A stretch of DNA of 37,473 bases, from the NCBI GenBank assembly GCA_003166955.1, contig PMUI01000119.1, positions 1 to 37,473 on the forward strand, in the 5' to 3' direction. The notes beneath the pieces are model-generated. The model saw only the letters and a program-made list of their open reading frames with translations. It searched no databases and was not told where the DNA came from. A program made the position numbers and the translations under genes. The DNA is from Acidobacterium sp. GTDB taxonomy: Bacteria; Acidobacteriota; Terriglobia; Terriglobales; Acidobacteriaceae. Of the stretch, positions 25,337 through 34,390 are shown one piece after another. Each line of letters starts with the position of its first letter. The first letter of the stretch is position 1.

Positions 25337-28300
25337 TCATTCGAATCGTTCGTTTTGACGGCGTTCCGCTGCTTCCTCTTCGCGACGCATTTCGCTTAGT
25401 GCTGAATTCAGGCGAGTTCGCTCCCCGGCCACAAAGGCTGCCAAGGCCGGATCGTTGAATTCTGGGAGGCAATCGAGTAACTTTGCGTGGGCTTCCCATG
25501 CGGAAGCTTGAGATCCTGACCAGCCCGATGGCCAGAGGTGCTCTATGTAGTTCTTCATAATCGCGATTCGATCGGGGGCGCGGTCCAGCAACGCGAGCGA
25601 GATATCTTTCCATCGGGGAGCGGCTCTCTGGCGGTCTGTGGTGAACGGCACCGTGATGGAGGCGATTCGCGGATAACGGCGGGCGCTATCGACATCGCAC
25701 CACGCCAACAGAATCTCCTGTGGGATGCAATCGAGAGGCGAACCGCTGAGCTCGTCACGATCAAACAGGAAGTTGGCGTGCTCGGGTGGGGGATCGGCGA
25801 ACACAGTATTGAGAGCCACCAAAGGTTGAGCGGCAAAGAGGGCCCGGATGAGACCCCGGCCCTCGGACAGGCCGATGGCATCAAGCGTTCGCCAATCGCG
25901 AAGCCGCCCCAGCATCTCGCGGACTATATTCGCGCCTTCGGGTCCAGACAGGCAGGTTCGTGTCACCTCTTCGAGGTGGTACGACTGAACGCGGCAGCGG
26001 GCGCTGAAGTCGAAGTTTTCAAGAAGTTGCCTTCCCGCAGTTAGTAACTCTGGTGAAGCTGTGCCACCGTCGCGCCGGTTGCCTGCGAGTCTCACCCAAA
26101 CGATTTCGAAGGCGACGTCTTGGCCGCCTGGCAGCAGGGCGATCGAAGGAATCAGTCCGCAGATCATTTGATCGGTGACGGTGTCCGGCACATACGCCAG
26201 GGAACGATACTCGTCCGCGGGTGCAGAGCCGCGCTTGATTGATTGCTTCAGCCGTTCGACGCCGGCCACGTCCACGCCAGCTCGAACCTGGATGAATGGG
26301 AACCATTTATCGAAACGGGAATCCGCAAGAAGCTCATCAAGAATTCGCTCGACGAGCGCGTCGTCTGACTGCTTCAGGTTGAAGAGGTAGGAGGTAGCGA
26401 ATTGGGGCGAGCGAGTCTTTGGGTCGGCCGTGACGAACGCCGAGAGGATTTGTCTCCACAGGCCTCTATGATCTGTTGCACCTTCTACGACGCCTTTGGC
26501 GAACGAGCCGAGCGTCATCCCCTCCGATGAGTGGATCAATTCGGGCAAAAGCTCATCAAAGAGGGCATTGTCCTTTACGACAGTATTGCCCAACTCAATA
26601 CATTCCGCTTGTAATCGATCAAGTTGACTTTGAACGTCGAGGGAGCCGACGTCGTCCCAAAAATCCCGGGCGCCCCGTAGAACCAAGGCGCGGACTCGTT
26701 CTGCAAAAGATGAGGGCTGCAGTATCCGCTCAATCTCCAGAAGTCTCGCCTCCTGTTCCTGTGGCAGCGGCTCGTGGCGGAGCCTTCGGATGCTCCTGAT
26801 CGCTGTCCAGGCTTCGGGCCAGAATCGGCGCGAATGGAATTCCTGACAGATCTGTTTGATCGCGTCGAGCATGCCGACGTTAAAGAGGCCGCGTAGGTGT
26901 TCTGCTACGATCTTCCGCATGCGTGCGGATTCGTTTACCCCAAGTTTGTCGAGCTCGTTGCACGCCTGGAGCACGGAGTTGAGCCAGTGCTGGGTTTCCG
27001 CACCCGACTTCGGGTAGAAGCCATAATCGCGGGGCCTCCCACCAAAATCGAACCGTTGGGAGGAGGAGAAAGCGGAAGTCTTCAGCATTGCACCGAGGGC
27101 GCTGAACCCGAGTTCGCGCCGTTCCCGGCTGGAAGACCGCACGAGGGACTCAGCAATCGCGAGACGTTGTTCCACTGTCGCGTGAGTGCCCGAGAGAACC
27201 AAATGAAACAGGTGGGGAAAGCTGTTCTTTACATAATTTGCATAGACGGGCGACTTTTCATCTTCAATCAGATCGACGATTGCTTTGACGGCTCTGTCGA
27301 ATGTCTCGGGTTCGTACGCCAGGGATACCAACAGGCTGCGGAACTCCTCCCCTTCCAGCTGCTTGTCATTCGTTTTCAGTCGCACGATGGCTCGCTCAAT
27401 CGCGTCGAGCACCGCGAGGGGGTCCACGGGAGCAACATTCGTGAGCATCGCTCTACCGAGTTCATCCAACTGCTCCAGGTAGCGTAGCGGACCCTCTGGC
27501 GATAACCATTCAGCGACGATTCTTTGAGCCTCTAAGCTCGTGTGAAGGTAGCCCAGCCGCCTGGAGAACGACCTGAGAAGCCGGGGCGGCGCAACGGACC
27601 AGAAAGCTCGAAGGCCCGGAGGGGTGATTTCTTCAAGGGCGCGAGATGCCAGAGTATTCGCGATTGCATGTGGGAGAATCGCGCGCCAGACCCCTCGTTG
27701 CTGTAAAAGGTCCCTGCGTTTCAGTTCGGCCAAGTCGCTATTTATCGCGCGGGCATCAGCTCCGATCAGCTCCGCAAGTCTCCAGAGCTCGTCGTTCCCC
27801 TCGCCGGTTATGTCTTCGCCCTGAAACGAATAGGCCAGCGAACAGACCTGTGCTGTTCGTAAGAGAGAACTGTTCGGAGTGTGGCGCTGGTGGAAGAGTC
27901 GTTCAAAGAGTTCGACGTGCCTGAGTGCCGCAATAGATTCACCTGCCCGGACGGTGACCGCCAACGCGATGGCAACTCGGGCATTTCCTCCTGAGAATTT
28001 AGCGATCGTCTGAGCGTCGACTTGCGAGACCGTGCCAAACCGGCGCTGTAACAATTTCTCGATCAGGTCGTCGGAGGAGGGCTGCAGTTCGAAGACATCG
28101 GTGCCCTCCGGTTGATCGTCGCGTACGTCGTATTCAATGGTCAGCAGGCTCAACTTGCTCTCAGGTTGGAGACATACCGCGGAGAGGCTGTTGTGCAATT
28201 CTGGGGGACAATTGTCTACGATGAGTATGTTACGTCGACTCTGGGTGACTAGCTCAGAGGCGAGAGCGATAGGTTGAGGGGTAGGGTTATCAGATAGGTT

Positions 28301-29113
28301 TGTGTAGATCGCGAGATCGGGAGCGAGGCTGCAGTCTCCGATGCGGGCGTCGAATAGTGCTTCTGCCAGTCTCGTTTTACCCGTGCCGGAAAGGCCAACC
28401 AGGCGTACAACGCCCCCAGGGACATCAAGGGTTTTGCGGATTTCTTGAATGCCCTGAAGTGCCGAAGAGCTTCCTTGCTGACTGGCTGCCCGCTGGATGC
28501 GGAGCGAATCATCCGTCAGATACTCTGTGTTAGCAGCCTCGTTGGATGTGGACCAGTCGCCGCAGGGCTTCCAACCAGTGAACGCCCTGCCGATTTTCTT
28601 CTGGGTCCATATCGCTACGCCTGGGTGGTCCCGCACCCATGTCGCAATTCGGTTTCGGTCGTAGAAATCGAGATGGAGTCGTTCCGCGCCGGCAACGCCG
28701 TCCACAGCTTCCACCATTGCCGAGCGGCGGTCTGAAAGAAATGGGTCCGCGACTGATCCCTTCGAGCTGACGATGATGTAGGAGCCGGAGACTTTGGCAA
28801 GTTCCGATATTGCCTCCCTCAGAATCCCCTTCGGTTTCATCTCGGTAAGGATTCTTGCTCGATGCATATCCTCGGCCTTCACCTGGAATATGCAGTTCGA
28901 GCGGGCAATTGCGCCCCCGACTGTGGCACCGTCAGGAAGTGCTACGCGCACGTCTACGCCGCCGTCGGTTGCGGTCTGATTTCCGCCCCAAGTCACCGCC
29001 GAAACTGGAGATTGCCCCATGCGGCGTACTTCGGCTTCACAGAGCCGCGCGACGAGCTCCCGAAGGTCCTCGTCGTTAAGGCGCGAGATATCTTCCCCAT
29101 CGACATCGAACAT
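25337..29113 (-). CDS. Nuclease-STAND NTPase, probable Avs-like antiviral protein
   Basis: A 1,258-aa protein. Residues 1-170 look like an Mrr-type PD-(D/E)XK nuclease: Asp50-Gly-Gly-Val-Asp54, then CIFQVKA with Gln77 and Lys79. A P-loop NTPase follows, with Walker A GLSGTGKT (240-247), Walker B NILIVDN (295-301, Asp300) and FSGGNARVAIALA (372-385), typical of STAND ATPases. The remaining 800 residues are helical repeats rich in Leu, Arg and Glu, the usual sensor part. Nuclease, STAND core and long repeat sensor is the layout of Avs proteins, which recognise phage portal or terminase and then cut DNA. No sequence match to a named Avs group can be made by eye. The ATG has AAGGTG about 7 bases upstream. 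Codon use is mixed and less GC-rich, suggesting transfer; it sits alone next to the IS. Confidence 0.8.
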   Translation of the reverse strand: MFDVDGEDISRLNDEDLRELVARLCEAEVRRMGQSPVSAVTWGGNQTATDGGVDVRVALPDGATVGGAIARSNCIFQVKAEDMHRARILTEMKPKGILREAISELAKVSGSYIIVSSKGSVADPFLSDRRSAMVEAVDGVAGAERLHLDFYDRNRIATWVRDHPGVAIWTQKKIGRAFTGWKPCGDWSTSNEAANTEYLTDDSLRIQRAASQQGSSSALQGIQEIRKTLDVPGGVVRLVGLSGTGKTRLAEALFDARIGDCSLAPDLAIYTNLSDNPTPQPIALASELVTQSRRNILIVDNCPPELHNSLSAVCLQPESKLSLLTIEYDVRDDQPEGTDVFELQPSSDDLIEKLLQRRFGTVSQVDAQTIAKFSGGNARVAIALAVTVRAGESIAALRHVELFERLFHQRHTPNSSLLRTAQVCSLAYSFQGEDITGEGNDELWRLAELIGADARAINSDLAELKRRDLLQQRGVWRAILPHAIANTLASRALEEITPPGLRAFWSVAPPRLLRSFSRRLGYLHTSLEAQRIVAEWLSPEGPLRYLEQLDELGRAMLTNVAPVDPLAVLDAIERAIVRLKTNDKQLEGEEFRSLLVSLAYEPETFDRAVKAIVDLIEDEKSPVYANYVKNSFPHLFHLVLSGTHATVEQRLAIAESLVRSSSRERRELGFSALGAMLKTSAFSSSQRFDFGGRPRDYGFYPKSGAETQHWLNSVLQACNELDKLGVNESARMRKIVAEHLRGLFNVGMLDAIKQICQEFHSRRFWPEAWTAIRSIRRLRHEPLPQEQEARLLEIERILQPSSFAERVRALVLRGARDFWDDVGSLDVQSQLDRLQAECIELGNTVVKDNALFDELLPELIHSSEGMTLGSFAKGVVEGATDHRGLWRQILSAFVTADPKTRSPQFATSYLFNLKQSDDALVERILDELLADSRFDKWFPFIQVRAGVDVAGVERLKQSIKRGSAPADEYRSLAYVPDTVTDQMICGLIPSIALLPGGQDVAFEIVWVRLAGNRRDGGTASPELLTAGRQLLENFDFSARCRVQSYHLEEVTRTCLSGPEGANIVREMLGRLRDWRTLDAIGLSEGRGLIRALFAAQPLVALNTVFADPPPEHANFLFDRDELSGSPLDCIPQEILLAWCDVDSARRYPRIASITVPFTTDRQRAAPRWKDISLALLDRAPDRIAIMKNYIEHLWPSGWSGSQASAWEAHAKLLDCLPEFNDPALAAFVAGERTRLNSALSEMRREEEAAERRQNERFE

Positions 29114-29261
29114 CTCGACGCACCTTACTATCGAAGATACGCTCCTACCTGCGTACTTGGAGGTCGGGGGCTTACGTTGGGACGAGTCGTACTCTATTAG
29201 CTAAGTGAGTGCAATTGCGGGCCTACGGCAGTGCGGAAGGGCCCTGCGGGCCTGTCTTTGC

Positions 29262-29281
29262 GGCACGACTGAAGTCGTGCC
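29262..29281. repeat. REP-like palindrome
   Basis: Perfect 9-bp stem GGCACGACT/AGTCGTGCC with loop GA. Same design as the palindromes at 29373 and 36157. Confidence 0.75.
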
Positions 29282-29333
29282 CTGACACGGGGTCCGGTGC
29301 CGGAGCCGGGAGCGTGACGGGGGAAGAACCATC

Positions 29334-29394
29334 CCTCAGCGGCTAAAGCCGGATTGGCTTTGGCGTAGGCATGGCACGGCTGAAGCCGTGCCCC
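29334..29394. repeat. REP-like composite repeat
   Basis: CCTCAGCGGCTAAAGCC, a spacer, then the perfect palindrome GGCACGGCT-GA-AGCCGTGCC (29373-29392). The inverted copy at 36150-36214 has the same two parts in the same relative order. The 390 bp between the STAND gene and the sigma gene hold this unit, the lone palindrome at 29262 and the terminator at 29442. Confidence 0.75.
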
Positions 29395-29441
29395 TTCAAA
29401 GCCGGCGAGTTTTCCGCAAGCTGTGAAGCCGTGTTTAGAGG

Positions 29442-29465
29442 GGCTCGCATTCGCGAGCCGTTTTT
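29442..29465 (+). terminator. Intrinsic terminator
   Basis: 7-bp stem GGCTCGC/GCGAGCC, loop ATTC, then GTTTTT, 36 bp before the sigma-factor ATG. There is no plus-strand gene directly upstream, so it may insulate the operon from read-through or end a small transcript from the repeat region. Confidence 0.6.
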
Positions 29466-29501
29466 CGGAACTGCGCGGCTTTCAGATGCGTATCATTGCC
29501 C

Positions 29502-30314
29502 ATGAGCGCTGGAACCATCACGTGGGGGCCTTCCTGGAAGCTGGGATCGATGGGATTCCCGGGGCGTCCCGCGGATCGGGCGGCAGCTCGGACGGATGTG
29601 ATTGCTCCGGGGCAGGATGCTGGTCTGCGAGGCCGGTACCGGACTCCTGGGGCTGATGAGCGGAAGCCGTCGGAGCGGTGGCAACGGCGGGATCAGGCTG
29701 GGGAACGAGTTGGGGAGAGGCCGTTGGAAGCGGAATGGCAGGTCCTGGTGGAGCGGTGCCTGAGGGGCGACAGCTTTGCCTGGACGGAACTCGTGAAGGC
29801 GCACCACCGGCGGGTGTATGGTTTGTGTTTCCGGTTCACGGGGTCGTCGACCGATGCCGAGGATCTGACCCAGGAAGTATTTCTGAAGGTGTACGGGAAT
29901 CTGGCGGCATTCGACCTGGCGCGCGGGACGTTTCAGACGTGGCTGACGACGATGACGCGGAACCTGCTGGTGGATCATTTCCGGCGGTCGCGGGCGCAGC
30001 GGGTGACGGATTCGATGGACGCGGGCTGGGACGGCGATGAGGAGATGCCGCTGCTGCAGAGGCTGGCGGATAAAGGGCCGACGCAGCACGATCGTGCGGT
30101 ACAGAAGGAAATCGAAAAGATGGTGCAGGAGGCGCTGACCAGGATTTCTCCTGAGTTGCGGGAGGCGGTGATTCTGCGCGATCTGCAGGACATGGATTAC
30201 AAGGAAATCGCGGCGGTTTTGCGGATACCCGAAGGTACCGTGAAGTCGCGGATCAGCCGTGGACGGGCGGAACTGGCTCGTTTACTGGAGCGTAGTAAAG
30301 GACAGGTGGTTTAG
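29502..30314 (+). CDS. ECF-type RNA polymerase sigma factor
   Basis: Region 2 is clear (LVKAHHRRVYGLCFRFTGS, DAEDLTQEVFLKVYGNL, FQTWLTTMTRNLLVDHFRR), as is region 4 (ELREAVILRDLQDMDYKEIA, IPEGTVKSRISRGRAELARLL). With ATG 29502 the protein has 270 aa, but the first 75 are a low-complexity Arg/Gly/Pro stretch and no ribosome site precedes. TTG 29724, with GGGGAG 6 bases ahead, gives a 196-aa protein of typical ECF length and may be the true start. It directs polymerase to a small regulon, probably including its own operon. Its stop is immediately followed by the anti-sigma GTG start. Confidence 0.92.
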   Translation: MSAGTITWGPSWKLGSMGFPGRPADRAAARTDVIAPGQDAGLRGRYRTPGADERKPSERWQRRDQAGERVGERPLEAEWQVLVERCLRGDSFAWTELVKAHHRRVYGLCFRFTGSSTDAEDLTQEVFLKVYGNLAAFDLARGTFQTWLTTMTRNLLVDHFRRSRAQRVTDSMDAGWDGDEEMPLLQRLADKGPTQHDRAVQKEIEKMVQEALTRISPELREAVILRDLQDMDYKEIAAVLRIPEGTVKSRISRGRAELARLLERSKGQVV

Positions 30315-31241
30315 GTGGCGGACGAGAGCAAATTCGGGTTGCAGCCGGGCTCGGCTTCTGGTGGCGCGATGCGCTGCGAGGAGTGGGAAGCTCAGCTGAC
30401 GGATGCGCTGGACGGTCTGCTGCCGGCGTCGCAGGCGGCGGCGTTCCATCTGCACGGCGAGACGTGCCCGAAGTGCAGCGATCTGCTGGCGCATGTGAAG
30501 CAGGGGCAGGAGTGGCTGGGGTATCTGCACGACGAGCCGGAGATTCCGTGGGACCTGGTGGGGCGGATTCTGGAGAAGACGGTGGGCGCGGGCGGCGTGC
30601 CGGTGCCGCTGGTTGCTGCAGGCGCAGGCGTTGGCGCGGGCGGCGGCGCGGTGGCGATGGCGACGCCCTGGCGGCGGAGCTTCCACGAGACGCGGCTGCT
30701 GATGACGGTGGCGATGGCGTTCTTCTCGATTGCGATGACGCTGAATCTGATGGGCGTGAAGCCTGGGAATCTGCGGCTGTCGGATCTGAAGCCTTCGCAG
30801 ATTGGGAACACGATCTCGCGGCAGTTCTACGGAGCGCGGAGCTCGGTGGTGCGGTACTACGATCATCTGCGGTTTGTATATGAGCTGGAGTCGCGGACGC
30901 GGGAGCTGCGGAGGGATATTGAGACGCAGCCTCAGCCGCAGCCTCAGCAACAGAATCAGCAGAAGCAGCAGCAGACGAAGCCGGGCGATGGGAGTGCGGA
31001 AAAGCAGGGCACCGGGCACCGGGCACCGGGCTCTGAACGGGGCGCGGTGCTGAGGGCTGGAAGCTGGAAGCTGGAAGCTGGAAGCTTAGAACAAAGCACA
31101 GACAAATACGAAGAAGCAGCGGTGGTGTTGGAGTCGGTGGAAACTGGCACGTGGATTTCCCTGGGTTACTCAAGAACCGGGCTGCAGGAAGCGGTTGAAC
31201 CCGCTGGGTACGTGGAAGGAGCCTGGTATGAACTGCGTTAA
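30315..31241 (+). CDS. Zinc-finger (zf-HC2) anti-sigma factor with one TM helix
   Basis: A 308-aa protein. The N-terminal ZAS/zf-HC2 motif is visible: Cys21, then H47-x3-C51-x2-C54 (HGETCPKC). A Gly/Ala-rich linker and one TM helix (about 127-148, LLMTVAMAFFSIAMTLNLMG) put the remainder in the periplasm, where a Gln-rich coiled segment follows. It should hold the sigma factor at the membrane until a signal frees it. It starts on the GTG right after the sigma stop and overlaps the next gene by 14 bases. Residues about 231-257 are encoded by two 7-bp tandem arrays (GTGHRAPG and AGSWKLEAGS), inserted without loss of frame. Confidence 0.85.
   Translation: MADESKFGLQPGSASGGAMRCEEWEAQLTDALDGLLPASQAAAFHLHGETCPKCSDLLAHVKQGQEWLGYLHDEPEIPWDLVGRILEKTVGAGGVPVPLVAAGAGVGAGGGAVAMATPWRRSFHETRLLMTVAMAFFSIAMTLNLMGVKPGNLRLSDLKPSQIGNTISRQFYGARSSVVRYYDHLRFVYELESRTRELRRDIETQPQPQPQQQNQQKQQQTKPGDGSAEKQGTGHRAPGSERGAVLRAGSWKLEAGSLEQSTDKYEEAAVVLESVETGTWISLGYSRTGLQEAVEPAGYVEGAWYELR
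31007..31031. repeat. Heptanucleotide tandem repeat inside the anti-sigma gene
   Basis: Three units of GGGCACC plus a partial fourth, in frame, translated as GTGHRAPGS. Confidence 0.8.
31057..31084. repeat. Heptanucleotide tandem repeat inside the anti-sigma gene
   Basis: Four perfect units of CTGGAAG, translated as AGSWKLEAGS. 28 bases is not a multiple of three, so flanking changes must keep the frame. Confidence 0.8.
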
Positions 31242-32409
31242 TCATCCCGAGGCGGCGGTAACCGCCTTTTGTCAGCATTGTGGGAAAGGGTTGTGCGCGC
31301 AGTGCACGCGGGAGGTGCAGGGCAACGTGTTCTGTGAGCCTTGTCTTGCGGCGCGTGTGACGGGAGGGCCGGGAGCGGGAGTGCCCGGTGGGCCTGGAGC
31401 TTATCCAGGTTCGTATCCTGCGCCGCCGATGGGCGTGCCGAATCCTGGTACGGCGACGATTCTTGGATTTATTCCGGGTGTGGGCGCGATGTACAACGGC
31501 CAGTACATCAAGGCCATCGTGCACGTGCTGGTGTTCGTGGTGCTGATCTCGATCAGCGAGCACTACGGGCTATTTGGGATTTTTGTGGCGGCGTGGGTGC
31601 TGTATCAGGTGTTCGATGCGCACCAGACGGCGAAGGCGCGGCGGGATGGATTGCCGCTGCCGGATCCTTTTGGGCTGAACGAGCTGGGGAATGCATTCGG
31701 AGGGCATACGAGCCGGCCTTATGTGCCGCCGGTTCCTCCGGCTGGAGTGGCGCCGGGGACGCCTCCGGGATCTGGTCCTGGAGCGCCGGCCGGATTTGCG
31801 CCTGGGACGGGACCTGCTTCGGGTCAGGCGTATTCGGACTGGGCTGAGCAGGTTCGGCAGCAGGCGCATCAGTTTGGGCAGCAGAGTGCGGAGTGGGGCG
31901 AACAGCTGCGGCAGCGGATTGTGGCGGAGGCTCAGGCAGGGCGGCCTTATCAGCCATGGTCCGGCAATCCGCCGAGTTACGGACAGCCTGGGACGCCACC
32001 GCCTCCACCGGGATTTGTTCCTCCTGGATTTCCTCCGGGATTTGCAGCGGGCGCGGTTCCGCCGCCGGGGTATGTGCCGCCGAATGCGCCTCCGGGGTGG
32101 GTGCCTCCGCCGATCGAGCTGGAGCGGGCGCGCCGGGAGCCGATTGGGGCGATTGTCCTGATCCTGCTGGGCATGCTGTTTTTGTTCAACACGCTGGGAT
32201 TTTTTAACTTCGGCTGGGTGCATCACGGGTGGCCGCTGATTATTGTGGGCATTGCGGTGTACCTGCTGATGCGGAACACTGGAGGACGATTTGGGTTCGG
32301 TGGGCGGATGGGACCGCCTCCGCCGATGGGTGGCGGGCCGGGAACTCCTCCTCCGCCGGCGCCGGGGAGCGGGAATCCGCAGGAACCGCAGGCAGGAGGC
32401 GGGCGATGA
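31228..32409 (+). CDS. B-box-type zinc-finger protein with TM2-like and DUF5668-like membrane parts
   Basis: A 393-aa protein starting at ATG 31228 inside the end of the anti-sigma gene, with AAGGAG about 6 bases ahead. The first 40 residues are a B-box-like zinc finger (C3, H6, C15, C18, C23, C26, C36, C39). A hydrophobic segment (TATILGFIPGVGAMYNGQYI, then AIVHVLVFVVLISI) resembles TM2-type domains. A long Pro/Gly-rich linker follows, then a C-terminal pair of helices (GAIVLILLGMLFLFNTLGFF, WPLIIVGIAVYLL) like DUF5668 proteins. Probably anchored in the inner membrane and part of the response controlled by the sigma factor; exact role unknown. Confidence 0.8.
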   Translation: MNCVNHPEAAVTAFCQHCGKGLCAQCTREVQGNVFCEPCLAARVTGGPGAGVPGGPGAYPGSYPAPPMGVPNPGTATILGFIPGVGAMYNGQYIKAIVHVLVFVVLISISEHYGLFGIFVAAWVLYQVFDAHQTAKARRDGLPLPDPFGLNELGNAFGGHTSRPYVPPVPPAGVAPGTPPGSGPGAPAGFAPGTGPASGQAYSDWAEQVRQQAHQFGQQSAEWGEQLRQRIVAEAQAGRPYQPWSGNPPSYGQPGTPPPPPGFVPPGFPPGFAAGAVPPPGYVPPNAPPGWVPPPIELERARREPIGAIVLILLGMLFLFNTLGFFNFGWVHHGWPLIIVGIAVYLLMRNTGGRFGFGGRMGPPPPMGGGPGTPPPPAPGSGNPQEPQAGGGR

Positions 32410-32738
32410 ACCAGTACCTGTTTTTGCGGCGGATGCGGGGACCGATCATGCTGCTGACGTTCGGGATCACGGCGATTCTGGATGAGTACGCGGGGATTTC
32501 TTATTCGCACAGCTGGCCGCTGTACATCATCGTGTGGGGCCTGCTGAAGCTGGCGGAGAACGCGATTCTGGTGCAAAATCCGCCGGCGCCGGGGATGGGC
32601 TATCCGGGATATCCGAACCCGGGATATCCGGCGCCGGACGCTACGACATACACGGGCGCTATGCCAGGGGATACTACGAGTTCGACAGGGACAGTGCCGG
32701 CGCAGGATACACCGGTGCAGGACGAGGAGAGGAGGTAG
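32406..32738 (+). CDS. Small DUF5668-like membrane protein
   Basis: A 110-aa protein overlapping the previous stop (ATGA). It has two hydrophobic segments (GPIMLLTFGITAIL and WPLYIIVWGLLKL) as in DUF5668/LiaF-type membrane modules, then a repeated Gly/Tyr/Pro tail (GYPGYPNPGYPAP) and an acidic end. It is similar to the C-terminal part of the upstream protein, so the two may share an origin. Co-transcribed with the sigma operon. Confidence 0.7.
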   Translation: MNQYLFLRRMRGPIMLLTFGITAILDEYAGISYSHSWPLYIIVWGLLKLAENAILVQNPPAPGMGYPGYPNPGYPAPDATTYTGAMPGDTTSSTGTVPAQDTPVQDEERR

Positions 32739-32742
32739 AGAG

Positions 32743-34329
32743 ATGGGGACAACACCTCCATCCTGGACATCGCGGGAAGCGCGGTGGCAGGCAAAACAGG
32801 CGGCGCGGGCGCAACGGCAACAGTGGAAGGCGCAGATGCGCGCGCAGAAGGACTACTACAGGAGCTACTGGCGGGGGTGGCATCGGCCGACGTTTGTGGG
32901 GCCGCTGATCCTGCTGTCGTTTGGCGTAATCGCGCTGCTGATGTCGACGAGCAAGATGGACCCGGTGGAGTTCTGGGCGTGGTACGCGCGGTGGTGGCCG
33001 ATGCTGCTGATTGTGATGGGCGGGCTGCTGCTGGGGGAGCATTTTCTGGACTGGAACCGTCCGTGGGGCGGGCGGCGGTCGATGGGCGGGATCGTGTGGC
33101 TGGTGATCCTGATGATCGGCCTCGGGTGGGTTTCGCGGAACGGGCACCTGATGGGGCCGTTCTCGTGGGAGTTTTCCGGGGATGAGGGCGACAATTTCTG
33201 GAACTGGATGGGGGCCGAGCACGACAACGACGTGCAGATCGATCAAGTGCTGACGGCGGCCAGGCCTGCGGTGACGATCAACGATCCTGCGGGCGATGTG
33301 ACGATTACCGCGTCGTCGGATAACACGATGCATGTGCGGGCGCACGAGATGGTGCATCGCGATTCGGATACCGAGGCGCAGAAGATTTTCAATCTGTTGA
33401 AGCCGAAGGTGGACGCGAGCGGCGGCGGTGCGGTGATCACGGTGCCGGAGAAACAGGGCGCACGCGTGGACCTGACGCTGGAGCTGCCGGCGGCGGCCTT
33501 CGCGACGGTGACGGCGGGGCACGGGGATGTGACGGCGGATGGGCTGAATGGCGGCGTGCAGGTGAATGCAACGCACGGCGAGGTGAAGCTCGAGGATATT
33601 CACGGCGACGCGCAGGGGCACATCGATCACGGGGACTTCTCCGCGCATAACGTGCAGGGGCGTGTGCTGGTGGATGGGCATGGCGACGATGTGACGCTGT
33701 CGGAGATTACGGGACAGGTGACGATCAACGGGGATTTCTTCGGGGATATTCATCTGGAGCAGATCGGGTCGGACATTCACTACCACTCGAGCCAGACGAC
33801 GCTGGATATACCGCGGCTGATGGGCGCGCTGACGTTGGACAAGAGCGATCTGAGCATCGGTCAGGCGATGGGGCCGCTGCGGGTGATTGCGAAGTCGAAG
33901 GACATCGACCTGACGCAGATTGCGGGCGACGCGCACATTGAGGATTCGAACGGCGACGTGAATGTGGTGGCGACGAATCCGCTGGGCAACGTGCAGATCA
34001 CGGACCACACGGGGAACGTGATTGTGACGATGCCGGAGAATGCGAGCTTCAGCGTGACGGGCAGCACGAGCGCGGACGAAGCGGTGAGAACAGACTTTCC
34101 GCTGAAGATGTCGACCGACGGCGGGCGGCAGACGCTGGAGGGTTCGGTGGGGCACGGCGGCGTGCAGCTGCAGCTGGAGACCGAACATGGGAACCTGGAG
34201 TTGCGGAAGGGCGACAACGCTACGCTGTCGCTGACTCCGCCGAAGCCGCCGGTTCCGCCTGAGGCGCCGGGGGCGGCGAAGCACTTCAAGGCGCCGGCGG
34301 GTGCTAAGGCTGCGGAGCAGGAGCAGTAG
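32743..34329 (+). CDS. DUF4097-type beta-helix protein with membrane N-terminus
   Basis: A 528-aa protein, the last of the operon, starting 4 bp after the previous stop with GGAGG upstream. A basic, Gln-rich cytoplasmic start (ARAQRQQWKAQMRAQ) is followed by three hydrophobic helices (about 52-68, 85-98 and 113-130). From residue 170 it is a regular beta solenoid: VTINDPAGDVTITASSDN, FATVTAGHGDVTADGLNGG, VQVNATHGEVKLEDIHGD, repeating a G-D-V / A-x-V pattern as in DUF4097 (putative adhesin) domains. The tail is Pro/Ala-rich. DUF4097 proteins linked to sigma/anti-sigma pairs are thought to act in envelope stress; the ligand is unknown. Confidence 0.85.
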   Translation: MGTTPPSWTSREARWQAKQAARAQRQQWKAQMRAQKDYYRSYWRGWHRPTFVGPLILLSFGVIALLMSTSKMDPVEFWAWYARWWPMLLIVMGGLLLGEHFLDWNRPWGGRRSMGGIVWLVILMIGLGWVSRNGHLMGPFSWEFSGDEGDNFWNWMGAEHDNDVQIDQVLTAARPAVTINDPAGDVTITASSDNTMHVRAHEMVHRDSDTEAQKIFNLLKPKVDASGGGAVITVPEKQGARVDLTLELPAAAFATVTAGHGDVTADGLNGGVQVNATHGEVKLEDIHGDAQGHIDHGDFSAHNVQGRVLVDGHGDDVTLSEITGQVTINGDFFGDIHLEQIGSDIHYHSSQTTLDIPRLMGALTLDKSDLSIGQAMGPLRVIAKSKDIDLTQIAGDAHIEDSNGDVNVVATNPLGNVQITDHTGNVIVTMPENASFSVTGSTSADEAVRTDFPLKMSTDGGRQTLEGSVGHGGVQLQLETEHGNLELRKGDNATLSLTPPKPPVPPEAPGAAKHFKAPAGAKAAEQEQ

Positions 34330-34336
34330 CCTCTAG

Positions 34337-34378
34337 CTGGGAACTGGGAACTGGGAACTGGGAACTGGGAGCTGGGAG
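34337..34378. repeat. Heptanucleotide tandem repeat
   Basis: Six units of CTGGGAR (four CTGGGAA, two CTGGGAG), beginning 8 bp after the DUF4097 stop. Confidence 0.85.
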
Positions 34379-34390
34379 CAGAAGCCTGTG

